From: Portulaca oleracea
Lineage: Eukaryota > Streptophyta > Magnoliopsida > Caryophyllales > Portulacaceae
Length of the DNA: 64,000 nt
Reading direction: 5' to 3'
Assembly (NCBI GenBank): GCA_029582165.1
Contig: CM055876.1
Location: 25,947,817 to 26,011,816 of the forward strand
The notes under the pieces were generated by a model. The model had not been told where the DNA came from and made no database searches. It was given only the letters and a program-made list of their open reading frames with translations. Both the position numbers and the translations under genes were made by a program. Below, piece after piece: positions 1 through 11,689 of this stretch (positions within the stretch are counted from its first letter, which is position 1; each line of letters begins with the position of its first letter).

Positions 1-234
1 CATTATTGAAGTCTCTTCAACTTCCTAAATTTAATTGATAATTTATTTCTTAAAAAGTTTAATCACTATAAATAAATTAATTTCTATTTTATTACAAACA
101 CAATTATAAAAATCATTTTCAATAAATTAAGTATAAAGCTTTACAATAATCGAATAATTAATTTCTTTATTTCAACACGATTATGAAAATAAATATAAAT
201 AAATGAAGTATAAAACTTTACAATTATCAAAATA

Positions 235-235
<1 letters not shown>
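1..235. other. AT-rich flank, nothing recognised
   Basis: Very AT-rich sequence with no convincing reading frame, repeat boundary or RNA gene. It is the DNA outside the 5' end of the Helitron that follows. Confidence 0.5.

Positions 236-316
<81 letters not shown>
236..316. repeat. (TCTA)n microsatellite
   Basis: About twenty uninterrupted TCTA units. The tract runs straight into TATTAAAACACAAGTACC, which looks like the body of a Helitron 5' end, so it sits at or forms the 5' terminus of that element. Confidence 0.95.
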
Positions 317-1270
317 ATTAAAACACAAGTACCTAAGGGAATTTCAAACCTAGAAGAAAAAATTTGGGAAAGTTTATTATTTTCAAAGTATGTTGCAAAC
401 CTACACAATTTAATGTTTTCATAGATATAATCTGAAAAAGAAAACGCTTAATGCCCAGAGTTACAAATATTTAATTTAATACACAGTTCAAATATTCCCT
501 AATTTTATATTATAATATTTCATCACAACATAGAAGTAAATGATAATTGATATTATAATAAAATGTTCATGAAAAATCTATACTATTAATTTTTATTTTC
601 TTTAATAACTATTTTAAATAATAAAATTTTTATTAACACTATTAATATATATATATATATATTCTATAGATAAAAATTTTAAATTATAAGTAAGCCATCA
701 GAAATTGAACAAGAAATTTGAGTAAAGGTAGATTAAAAAATATTATAGAACAAGCTAAAAAAATCACAAGATCAAAACCAAAAAAACAAGAAAATAGAAT
801 TATCATAATCGCTGTAACTTTTTTTTATATAAATATTATCATTCATACAAAGAAAATAAAATAAAATGTTTATCAATAATTTCAAGATTGACTTACTGTA
901 TCACTAATTCATTTATACTAGATGTATAAATATCTAGACAGGGATTAAAATTTAATAAATATTTAATTTAATAGATAAATACTTAAACATTAATTTATGA
1001 TGCTAGGAATTTATGAAATAAATTTTTATGCTTTTCTCGAAAATAATTATTATAAAGTATAAATATTTAATATAATATGGATTTTAATATGCTTCAACCA
1101 TCAAATTATTCAAATGATACCGTTGTAACATAAATTTTTAATTATTTTTTAATTATCATTAAATTAATTTTTTCAGGATTGAAATGATAATTATTATAAA
1201 ATTACTTTTAAAAAAATTACCTAAATTATTAAAAAATTTCCCGTGCATAGCACGGGATGTCAAAGGCTAG
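236..1270 (+). mobile_element. Non-autonomous Helitron
   Basis: The 3' end shows the Helitron hallmark: a 7-bp stem CCCGTGC/GCACGGG with an ATA loop (1240-1256), a 10-nt spacer, then CTAG (1267-1270) followed by T. The 5' side begins with TC (TCTATC) after an A, as expected for insertion between A and T. The exact 5' base is uncertain because it lies in the TCTA tract. The body is about 1 kb, AT-rich, without a RepHel coding frame, so it is a non-autonomous copy. No target-site duplication is expected for this class. Confidence 0.7.
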
Positions 1271-1535
1271 TTATTCATGATTCCAGGATGAGCACATGGC
1301 CATAATAGTGTTAAAGCAATTTAATTATCATGTGAATTGAGATTGAGGTTATGTGTGTGGTATTTCCAATTTCATTTGAGAGTGCAGGTTTAAACAACTA
1401 GTCACCTAGCACTTTGTTAAAATTTAATTTGAAATACTTACACTAATTAAAGGTTTAAATCGAAAGATACCCTTTTGTATTCATAACTCGAATTTTAAGG
1501 AAGGTACTTATCAAATACAAAACTAGTGGGGGATT
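1271..1535. other. Intergenic, ends in a polypurine tract
   Basis: No gene seen. The last bases (AGTGGGGGAT, 1526-1535) form a polypurine tract directly before the TGTTG that starts the LTR-like segment, so this may be the decayed 3' end of a retrotransposon interior. Confidence 0.4.
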
Positions 1536-2350
1536 GTTGATAGTTTTGGTATTTGATAATTAAGAGAGTGGAAGGTGAAAAGTCCCACATTGGTGGTGGA
1601 AGAGACTTTTAACTTGTTTATAATAGGGAGTACTACTTGGTCTAATACTTAGCTAATGGGCTACTATTGGGCTAGTTGTGGTTAAGGCTCAATGCTTCGC
1701 ATTGAACCGCACACGCGCGCGTGTGTCGGTTGTCAGCTTTTGGCGGCTTATTAGGCGGCACTTTGCACGCTTGTGCGCGGTGCTGGAGCCGGAATATTAT
1801 GATGTATAAAATACATTCTAATTTTCGTTTCCCTTTTTTTTTATTTAATTCATTTAAATAAATAAATTTATTTAATATCCAGTTTTGGATATTATAGAGC
1901 AGTTTTACAATTAATTAACTTAATTAATTATTAATTGTGATAACTGCAATCTAACTGCCTAGCCAACAACTTCCTGTCTCTATCCTATCTTCCTTTCTAA
2001 CATTATATTCACAGAGAATCCAGGGAAACAAACTGATTTGCTCATCAGAAAGTTTCACAAGGCTTGATTTATCCTGGAGGGATATTTGCTAATCTCTGAG
2101 CATTCTGAGTGAAGTGAGGGCAAATAATTCCTTAAAAACAGTGAATTCCATCACATTCAAGCCTTTTCTTCTCAATTTTTCTCAACAATTTTCTATCTGC
2201 ACTATGTTTTTATTTTCCTGGTGTTTTTTCTTTCCATTCAGTTGGATTGTGTCACTAGCTCGACGTAAGTAGCTGCTCGTTCGCTGAGGGGATAGTTGCT
2301 TGATCGAGTTCCAAACGTTGGGGGTGGATCTCGATTGACCCTTAGCCTTC
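1536..2350 (+). mobile_element. LTR-like segment of a Ty1/copia element
   Basis: It begins TGTTGATAG just after a polypurine tract and carries AAAAGTCCCACATTGG followed by a TATA-like GTTTATAATAGG, a layout common in plant copia LTRs. A short GC-rich alternating CG patch (about 1710-1730) is also typical of some of these LTRs. No gag-pol and no Met-tRNA primer site were seen next to it, and the 3' end is not defined because a Stowaway element interrupts the sequence at 2353. It could be a 3' LTR or a solo LTR. Confidence 0.5.
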
Positions 2351-2352
2351 TA

Positions 2353-2614
2353 CTATCTCCGTCCCAAAATATTTGTCCTTTTACCTAACTTCTTTGTCCC
2401 AAAATATTTGTCCTATTTACAATTCCAATAACTGTAATTATTTTTCTACTCATAATTAATAAATTCATTTTTCACTTTTTACAATTCCAACAACTATTAT
2501 TTTCAATTAAAATAGGGGTATTTTGGGTAAATTACAAACTTTTCATTTCAATTCCCAATATACATTGGTTTTCTCAAGTTAGGTAAATAGACAAATAATT
2601 TGGGACGGAGGTAG
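2353..2614. mobile_element. Stowaway-type MITE
   Basis: Terminal inverted repeats start CTATCTCCGTCCCAAA and end TTTGGGACGGAGGTAG, flanked on both sides by TA (2351-2352 and 2615-2616), the Tc1/mariner-type target duplication. At 262 bp without coding capacity it fits the Stowaway class. It lies inside the decayed LTR-like segment. Confidence 0.9.
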
Positions 2615-2616
2615 TA

Positions 2617-4762
2617 TTATTGGTTGTGTTAATCAATGTAGTTGATTGATTCTTTCCCATGAGGGGACTATTGATTGATCAGACTCCTGAACATTTAAGG
2701 GCGAATCACAAGTGACCATTGGTCTTCATTTGGTTAGTGGCACTTTCCTTCTTGTTTTTCAACAACTTTCGAGTGTGATGATCTTTGCGTCATTTAGTTG
2801 AGTGGGTAATAGTGTTTTGAGTAGCTTGTAGTTGGTCGTCTAGTTGTCCTATTTTTCTCTAGAGCTTGACTCGATTTAGTGTGTTATGTGCAATCGTGAT
2901 CGCATGGTATTTAAGTTTTCTATTTGGTGTGAGGTGATTAATTCTTCTGTCTGGTGCGGGGATTTTGGTGCTTAATTCTTCAGGCTGTTGTATCTTGTTA
3001 TTTGGGTGGAGTAGTCTTAAGAAACTTGACTCAGCAAATGGAGATTGAGAAATATTTGAAAGTGTTGGGTTGAATGTGAAGACTAAATTTACATTGACCC
3101 CTGTGACTTGGGGAGCAAGGTGGAAGAATTTGAGTAGGAATCAAGTTGCTGATTTGTTAGCCGTCTGGTTGCCAGAGACTCTATTAATCCTAATTAATTG
3201 TGTTAGTCTTGTACATACAAATAGAGCCTAGGTTCTAGGCTTATTAGTATCGCAATTAGGAGTGTTTCTTCTGACTACAAGAGATTGACCTATAATCTAT
3301 TTGTCCATGAGGAAGTTGTATGAGACTCATTTGTGAGTGTCGAGTTCTCAGGTTGTAACTCTAAAGAGTTTGTGAGAGATTGTGGAGGTTTATGAATCTC
3401 TGATAAACACTTGTAATCCTCTGATAGTGCATCGTTCGTGGTTCTTTCCTGGTTTGGATTTTTTCACGTTAATTCATTATATTAAATCTTTATTATTTTC
3501 ACCCTATTATTATTTATCTGCTAACAACGCCTTGAGAATGTTAATCAGAAAGAAAGCTCTAAAGAACAAAAGTTCATTGAGCAAGATTAAGAGCAAATGG
3601 CAGGCATAACCCCCTCGAATGTTAGGCTTAAGGAGATCATGATCTTCAACAATACTAGGAAACCAATTTGAAGACATGATGGAGAAGGTTCCACCAGAAG
3701 AAGATAGATTATTAGATGAGCCAACCAGGAAGCGAAGGCAAGTTTCAGGAAGTTCTAGGCCTATGTAGAACAAAGTCCCATGAGCACTATTCAAGATAGA
3801 AGAAGATTTGTATTACTGCAAACTGTAGTGTCTCTATTTTCGGTCCTAAATCCTTTATTTGTGCGTCTATTTCCTATGCCCTTTACATGTGTGTCTGAAT
3901 TACGAGTAAGCAAGATTGGCATCCCAGTAATTTTTTGAAGACATGTCTCTTATGTGACTCAGAGAAAATTTTTTCTCCAGGTCTCAGTCCTTGTTGAGAC
4001 CGAGAGCAGACTTTTGCTCCCACTCTCTGTCCCACCTAGAGCGGGAAATAAACTAGAAATGCTAGTCCCAGTGTTAACTTTTCAGTAACTCTTATATTAG
4101 ACTGTCTTACCATAAATTTATTGTATACACAACTTTGGGTGATTATTTATAAATATAAGGGTGACTAATAATTTACTTGGGATGACTTTGATAAAAGTTA
4201 CCTCTTGATTAATTATTAATCGACCACATTCGTATTAAGAAGTCGCTCTAATATCACTTAGTAACCAAAGTACAATATTAAAAAGTTCACTCTATGTAAG
4301 CAGTCCGTCTCATGATAGGTGAGTGGACCGTATACTAGAATCTACATATTTTTTTTTTTTTTTTGACAATGAGGGCAAACAACCTAAATTTTACTCAACT
4401 GTGCCGTCCATAGTGCCACGAAGCACGAAAACAGTGCAAAGCCACATAATGTCCAGTACAAACCCATAATTCAAACATTTAAAACTCAACATCAAACTAT
4501 TATTTAATTTATTTGCATAAGCAAAGAACACAAATAACTCAAATTTTTTAACTTTTACAAATGTAAGCACTCAGCATCAATTTGTGAGCTTGCACTTATA
4601 ATTCATCACGTCTTCGCCCCAAATTAAACTTAAACATATAGTGTATTTTTCCCAAAACAAATTTACAAGTTTGAAATAAAATAAATTTAAGGAGTGAATA
4701 CAGATTAAAATTACAAGTTTCTCATCATGATGTGGCTTGATTCACTCCAATCTTGCATTTTG
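2617..4762. other. Intergenic, no supported gene
   Basis: Contains retrotransposon-like debris: the stretch 3200-3530 resembles an LTR R/U5 region, and 3067-3231 reads for about 54 codons with a faint RNase H flavour. Nothing is intact. A run of 18 T lies near 4350. No RNA gene seen. Confidence 0.4.
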
Positions 4763-4785
4763 AATATATATATATATATATATAT

Positions 4786-5272
4786 TTGAAAATTTGATTC
4801 TAATAATCTCTACTTTCATGAATTAGACAACAATAATCTCTACTATCAACTTGGATTCTGGTGGTCCGAAAATAAATAAAATTGTATTTTGGTGGGACAC
4901 CACCGTGTCAAGTGGCGATGACTCGGTGATTTGCTGATACGCGTGTACCGGTTAGAGTGTGTTTGACAAAGAAATTATTATTTTAGTTGTATTATATTGG
5001 TTACATTTAAATGGCTACTATATTTTAGTAGTCCCATTGACATACTTATTGTATTTTTGTGGTCCCATTTCATAGTTGATTACGTTCTGGTGGTTTGAAT
5101 TCTTGGTCAAACAAACTCTCGCGGTACACGTCAACAAACCACCGAGTCACCATCACTTGACTCTGTGGTGTCCTACCAGAATACAATTTTATTTATTTTT
5201 GGACCACCAGAATCCAAATTGATAGAGAGATTACTGACATACAAAAGCTGAAAGTAGGGATTATTACAATCC

Positions 5273-5276
<4 letters not shown>
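4786..5276. mobile_element. (TA)n-bounded inverted-repeat element, family 1 copy a
   Basis: The left end, with GATTCTAATAATCTCTAC, is mirrored by the right end, with GTAGGGATTATTACAATC. Inner inverted segments pair too (GGATTCTGGTGGTCC with GGACCACCAGAATCC; the CACCGAGTCACC arms). Both sides abut (AT)n runs (4763-4785 and 5277-5312). No coding capacity. It behaves like a MITE whose target is a TA microsatellite. Confidence 0.75.
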
Positions 5277-5315
<39 letters not shown>

Positions 5316-5399
5316 TGTATGTATGTATGTATGTATGTATGTATCTATCTATCTATCTAGCTATACAAAAGCTGAAAGTAGGGATTATTAGAATCCAAT

Positions 5400-5441
<42 letters not shown>
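5277..5441. repeat. Compound (AT)n-(GTAT)n-(CTAT)n tract with element tail
   Basis: (AT)n to 5312, (GTAT)n to about 5342, (CTAT)n to about 5358, then a second copy of the family-1 right terminus (5365-5403, ACAAAAGCTGAAAGTAGGG...) and another (AT)n run (5404-5441). The repeated tail suggests unequal exchange or slippage between the flanking microsatellites. Confidence 0.85.
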
Positions 5442-6140
<699 letters not shown>

Positions 6141-6145
<5 letters not shown>

Positions 6146-6662
6146 TTTTGGATGCTAATATACTGAACATTTGGGGTATTGGATAATAATGAACTAAACT
6201 TTGACCTTGGACAATAATGCACTGAACTTTGGGGGTGTTGAACAATAATGCACTCGTAACGATTTTAGCAATGACTGACTTGGTGGCAATCCTACATAGC
6301 ACGTGGAGGAGATGAATTGATCCAAAAGTATTTAAATTTTTGACATATCAGCTTATCCACAAATAAGAAAGAGAATCAACTTTGAAAAGAGTAAAACAAA
6401 ACATAAAATCACATTTGTTTAAACGTGTTTCGTGGAGAGATTGTTGTTGTAATTGTATAAAATCACGTTTGCTTGTGTAAATTGGCTGACATATCATAAA
6501 TTTAGATATTATTTAACCTATTCATGTTCTCGGTCAGCCACATAGGATCGCCATCAAATCAGCCACCCTTGAAATTGTTTCGGGTGCATTATTGTCCAAG
6601 GATAAAGTTCAGTATATTATTGTCTAATATTCCAAAAGTTCAGTATATTAACATCCAAAAAT

Positions 6663-6664
<2 letters not shown>
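6141..6664. mobile_element. (TA)n-bounded inverted-repeat element, family 2
   Basis: Left end AGGGTTTTTGGATGCTAATA with TACTGAACATTT and CAATAATGCACTGAAC; right end shows the complements (GTTCAGTATATTAACATCC, GTGCATTATTGTCC). About 524 bp, no coding capacity, (AT)n tracts on both sides. Termini are unrelated to family 1 but the target is the same. A one-ended relic of this family occurs at 47276. Confidence 0.75.

Positions 6665-6725
<61 letters not shown>
6665..6725. repeat. (AT)30 microsatellite
   Basis: Uninterrupted AT dinucleotides shared as a border by a family-2 element (left) and a family-1 terminus (right). Confidence 0.97.
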
Positions 6726-6727
<2 letters not shown>

Positions 6728-6800
6728 AAAATTGGATTCTAATAATCCCTACTTTAGTAAATTGGATGATGGTGGTCCCTACTTTCACTTTGTATTTTAT
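6725..6800 (+). mobile_element. Family 1 left terminus only (copy c)
   Basis: AGGAAAATTGGATTCTAATA followed by a GGTGGTCC and a CTTTGTATTTT block matches the family-1 left end. No matching right end follows before the next family-1 left end at 13038, so this copy is truncated or its right side is lost. Confidence 0.6.
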
Positions 6801-6829
6801 TTTATTTTCATTAATTTCTTACTAATATT

Positions 6830-7294
6830 GGTTCCTTTACTGTTCGCTGGTGAGAGAAATCGTCAACAATAGAAAGCTAGCGCCAGTTCAACGTACGGCT
6901 CGTCGGTCGAATTCCGGCAACAAAATTCATTGCAATTTGTGTTGTTCGGCGGCGACAGTCGATTCTTGAAGCAAGGCCTTTCGGCACCCATTCAAAGCAC
7001 GCACTCTTGTTCCGGAAAAACCAAATCGATTTCGCAATTAGGGCTTGAATTTGGTTCCTTTACTGTTCACCGGTGAGAGAGGGGAGAGAAATCGTCAACG
7101 ATAGACAGCCAGCACCAGTTCGATGTAGGGCTCGTCGGTCGAATTTTTTTCCGGCCACGAAGTTCATTGCAATTGGTGTTGTTCGGCGGAGACATTTGGT
7201 TCCTGAAGCAAAGCCTTTCGGCACCCGTTCGAAGCAGACGCTCTTGTTCCGAAAAAAGAACCTAATCGATTTTGCAATTTGGGCTTGAATTTGG
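6830..7294. repeat. Tandem duplication, 222-bp period
   Basis: Two adjacent copies (6830-7051 and 7052-7294) both start GGTTCCTTTACTGTTC and end GGGCTTGAATTTGG, sharing the CTCGTCGGTCGAATT and CCTTTCGGCACCC blocks. They differ by scattered substitutions and small insertions, so the duplication is not recent. The sequence is GC-richer than its flanks and looks like a transcribed leader, but no gene is demonstrable. Confidence 0.85.
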
Positions 7295-8387
7295 AATGGT
7301 TTGTGTCACTGTTGAAATGTTTGTGTGCCGTGAATTTTGTTGTGGTTTAACACACATACGTGGTACTATAATTATGAACTTTATGAGTCTCAATGCTTAC
7401 AACACATTATAAGAGGAGATGACAAGATGCGAGGGCTCACAATCGAACGTCGACGCCGATGAGGGCGGTGCAGGAGCCAACGTGTAAGTTAATCCTACAC
7501 CAAATCCCGACTTGCGATATGAAGATCCCTAATTAGAGAATCAATTCGCCATATGCGAATTCATCTGTTAAATATGATGTGATTTTCGCCTTTTTTATTG
7601 TTGTGGATTCATATGGTAATAGTTGATTCAGATGTCCAATCAATTTCGATTAGGGTAGCAGAGTAGTGTGTCCATATGTATTGGTATTGACCACATTATA
7701 CACACAATCGAGTCCTTTTTTGAGGCTTTCGATTAGGGTAGCAGAGTAGTGTTAGCACTAATGCAATATTATGTAAAGAGTATAGTGTTGACCACAGTCT
7801 ACATATAGTGTGGTCATGTGTTTCCCCCACTATACCGACATACCTTATAGATCAGTGTGGTTGTAATTTTATGGTCAAGTCATAGATTTCTTGAATGTGA
7901 TGTCGATTTGCTCATCTTGAAAATTTTATGTTTACTCAGTATGTAGCATCACTAACTATTGTCCCTCTTGACCACACCGGTCACATAATGTGATCATGTG
8001 GTTCACTAAGTATGTTGTCCTAACTATTAGACCAGTGTGATCATAATTGTTTTGGCACGAAAGAGGACTATCCTAAATGTGATCAACCTGCAAATGAATT
8101 GCGAACTTGGTGTGTACTCCATTGGTAAGTGTTGTCACATATGACCATATCCTAGACATAGTATGGTCATATGATTCACCAAACATGTTATAGCTAGTGT
8201 GGTCATGGATAGTCTCAGGTCATGATGTTGTGTAGGGTATGTTTAGAGTAAGGTTCGTGGTCAATATTTAATCGAGTCAAACTGGTTGGTGTAACAATCA
8301 TTTACTTGTTTACTATGTTTGGTCATTGTCAGAAATAATGTTTCTATCTAGTTGCCATAAATAATGTTATAGTGTGGTCACTTGGAG

Positions 8388-8655
8388 ACACAATTATATT
8401 ATATTTAGTAACAAATGAGTTGCGTCTACATCCCTTGCTAGGTGTGGTCTAGATTGACACATTTACTGATCAATATGGCCTATATGGACATAACAAGGCT
8501 ACAATTACTGCTAGGTGTGGTCTAAATTGGTGACACGGTCACATTATGGCCACATAGTGTGGTCTTATTTGGTCAAGCAGTTATAATCAATCATAACCAC
8601 ACGGTTAGTAATTAAGGCCACAGTTTAGTGATCATCATGGGTCAATTGGCCGTAC
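8388..8655 (+). repeat. Segmental direct repeat, copy 1
   Basis: About 270 bp beginning ACACAATTATATT and containing GCTAGGTGTGGTCTAGATTG, AAGGCCACAGTTTA and a closing GGTCAATTGG. It is repeated about 1.11 kb downstream with roughly 10-15% divergence by eye. Confidence 0.8.
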
Positions 8656-9497
8656 AAATATGTTGTATTTAATAACTAACTAATCCTGCTTGCACACAAA
8701 CACACACTCGAAAATCAATGTGGATAATTAGTTGAATGCCCTGTTTGATGCACTATTGGATGGCCACGGTTTGTGACCATTGTGGTCTCTAGTTGATACC
8801 CAGTTACCTTATATCTTATAACCAATCAATTTAGGCATAACATGTCCACGCAGTTAGTAATTACTGTGATCTAGGTTGCCACAATAAGGTCACAGTTACT
8901 GCTCAGTGTGGTCCAATTTGGTTGGCAAGTCAACTTGGATTTAATAACCAATCACTTATGTCTTCTAGTTGTTTGTTGACGATTCTTTTGGTTGTTTGAA
9001 TGACAGGACACTAGGGAGAAGTCGTTGTGTATGCATTATTGTTACGACTTTTCCATGCACAAGGAAAATTCGATCAGGAATAACGTGTGGAAACGGGCAT
9101 CTCGCTGGGACAAGGATCGAGCGAAAGCTACTGATGACTCCGTTGAGCAAAGGTGATGACGTTGAGTTTACACAGTTTACTATAGTTGGACATGATATTA
9201 TATTTTTTGATGTAGTAGTTTCGGATGAAATTGTATGTGTTTTGGACAACCTGCATATTCTTATACGGTGTGAGTTGGCTCGTAGGATGCCAGACTTATT
9301 GTATTGAAACACAGTCGTGCTAGGTTGGTTACAAGCAAACTAATTTGAGAAAATAGTTTGACTTTTTTTATTGGAAAATAGTTTGACTTTTTTTATTGGA
9401 TATCTTCGAACACAGTCATGTTATGTTGGTTACAAATAAACACTTTAGACTGTAATGTGGGTTTCGCGATTTAGCGATAAGTTTGGTCTCACTTGCA

Positions 9498-9772
9498 CAC
9501 ACAATTATATTGTATCTAGTAACAAATGAGTTGTGCTTGCACCCCTTGCTAGGTGTGGTCTAGATTGACGCATTTACTGATCGATGTGGCCTATATGGAC
9601 ACAACAAGGCCAACAGTGACTGCTAGGCATGGTCTAAATTGGTGACATGGTCACATTATGACCACATATAGTGATCAGTGTGGTCTTATTTAGTCAAGTA
9701 GTTACAATCAAGCATAACCACACGAGTGGTACTTAAGGCCACAGTTTATGATCAGCGTGGGATCAATTGGTA
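9498..9772 (+). repeat. Segmental direct repeat, copy 2
   Basis: Second copy of the segment at 8388, again with GCTAGGTGTGGTCTAGATTG and AAGGCCACAGTTTA. Between the copies there is also a 20-bp tandem duplication (ATAGTTTGACTTTTTTTATT, about 9352-9400). Confidence 0.8.
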
Positions 9773-11192
9773 GTTGGACTTATTGTATTGGGTTTATTCC
9801 AACGTAATCAGGTTATAATGGTTACAAACGAACACTTTGGAAGCCAGAGTGACTTTTGAGATTGATTTTCTTCCAACGCAATCATTATATTGTGGTTTCA
9901 AAACAATCATGGTAAGTTGGTTGTCAAATATCGCGTCGTCAAAACTGGTCATATAGTGTGGTCACGTATAATGGGGTTAATCCGGATGACTATTGTCGAC
10001 GCGCGCGTTTACGCGCCACATATTGTTTTTATTGGATAAGTCCGTATATCTAGATGTATTTATCATTATCTTGATGGTCTGTTCGGGTCATTTAGCACTG
10101 TCATATACATGAGAGACACCTTGTGTGTTTTCAGCGTATGTACTGAATATAATGAACTAACCAAATATTTCACACATATAATTTTCGGTACGCTTGGCTT
10201 CGAAATAATATGTGTACTCATAGCGTAACATTACTAACTGTTGTCACTATTTATCACTGGAGACTAGTGATGTGGTCATATGGTTCGCTAAGTATATATT
10301 ACAATACAGGTAATATACCAACATTTCATATATGGTTTGTATGATGTTGACACGAGTCGTGGTGTCTATTATTGGGCCAAGACACCATTTGACATGGAAT
10401 ACATAAATTGATCAAACTGGTGGCAGTGTGTGCCCATGTATATTTTGAAGATCGTCAACATGGTCACCATTGTGGTCTAAATTGGTCAGAAATTGGCCAC
10501 ATTCATATGACAGTGTGGACACATACATTCATGCCTACAGATGGGGGTTCACTTTTAACAATTTTTATACTGTGACTACATATAGAACAGAGCTTTGTAA
10601 GAAAAAACCCAATGTTGGTAGGATCATATAGAATGTTAGACCAACTCCCCACCGATGATGTGTATATGATACATGTCACCAATTGACCACACTCATGTGA
10701 CAGTGTGGCCACACACATTAACACGGTTGATAGGTGTTCATGTTTGACATCTTTGGACATGTGCTCATACAGACTTGTGTGTTCTCTGAAAAAACCCTAA
10801 AGTTGGTAAGATCATATGCAAACTCAGATCACACGCCCACTGGCCATGTGAAAATAATTGAGAGTCACACTAATAGCTGTGTGTGGTCACAGATATTTGA
10901 TGTTTTCCACACAAAAAATCAAAATAACATCCCATTAGTAACACCATATCTCAACCCAGTCCATCGTGTTTGACAATAAAAAAATCATAACCAAAAAAGA
11001 AGGCAAAACACAGTAACTATAACCAATGTTAGCCCTGCTGAATTGGTTGACTAGATCTTTTTGTCAATGAGGTGACTTTCTGGGCGGTCTTGTTAAAGTG
11101 CATCCGACTAGGGATCATTAGTTCGTGCTTGTGGGATAAGAAAAGCCTGTGAACTGTGAACCCATTCCCATCATCGAAGGTCCACACCTACA

Positions 11193-11675
11193 TCATAACC
11201 TCATAACCAACCCTGGCTTCATCGACCTTGCGCCTACAGAGGGTGGCTTCAGTGCATGTTCGTCGCTGTTGTCCACTTGAAGTTTTCCTTGACCAGCGAG
11301 GCCATCCACGTAATTGTAGTCGAATGTTTCATAATGATCGAGCTTCTTACGATGATGTCCCTCCCGTGTGCCAAAAAAATATTTCCACTGCCTGCCTCGT
11401 TCATTCTTCTTGATTGTGTGGGTGACACTCCGTATGTTGAAACCCACAACAATTGCGCACCTTTCATAAAATTACTTCGCTTCCTCCAACATACCAAACA
11501 ACATACCCATCCGAGGAATGATCGTCTCTTCTTCACACTTTGGCCGATAGATGGTCACACTCGATTCGTCATTGAATGTGATAGGGGCTGGCGCTATGTA
11601 CAGAGATTGGGTGGTGCCTACATGACTGCAATTAACCCAATTGATAAAAAGTATCATTTCGGATTTGGACATCAA
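11193..11675 (-). pseudogene. FAR1/FRS-type DNA-binding domain relic
   Basis: Read on the minus strand, one frame gives IIPRMGMLFGMLEEAK, then an in-frame TAA, then FYERCAIVVGFNIRSVTH followed by KYFFGTREG. This follows the FAR1 domain pattern seen in FAR-RED IMPAIRED RESPONSE 1 proteins and Mutator-like (MURA-type) transposases: P-x-x-GM-F, FY-x-x-A-x-x-x-GF-x-x-R, and a C-x-x-EG-like block whose cysteine is here Thr. A DEHALKPPS segment further on resembles the EHNH-L end of the domain. One stop codon and the missing cysteine argue against function. No MULE transposase core follows, so it may be a captured or decayed FRS-like exon. Family call is by motif only. Confidence 0.5.
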
Positions 11676-11689
11676 TGAACTACAGTAGT

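Larger units (their letters stand above)
7295..11190. other. Block rich in TGTGGTC / GACCACA words, no proven gene
   Basis: The words TGTGGTC and GACCACA, often as facing pairs, recur at least twenty times from about 7690 to 12270. A short frame at 7409-7480 (MTRCEGSQSNVD...) ends at a good GTAAGT donor, and a 112-codon frame lies at 8969-9307. Neither matches a family I know, so I do not call them genes. The block may be the interior of an old large transposon. Confidence 0.4.

Noticed and set aside
3067..3231. RNase H-like fragment (RNQVADLLA)
   Set aside because: Only about 54 codons with a weak resemblance to the end of a retroelement RNase H; no neighbouring domain supports it.
3510..3794. 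Minus-strand 94-codon frame
   Set aside because: No recognised domain, no splice or promoter context, and it lies in retroelement-like debris.
8969..9307. 112-codon plus-strand frame and its minus-strand counterpart
   Set aside because: Both strands are open over the same interval and neither has a known domain, so coding direction cannot be decided.
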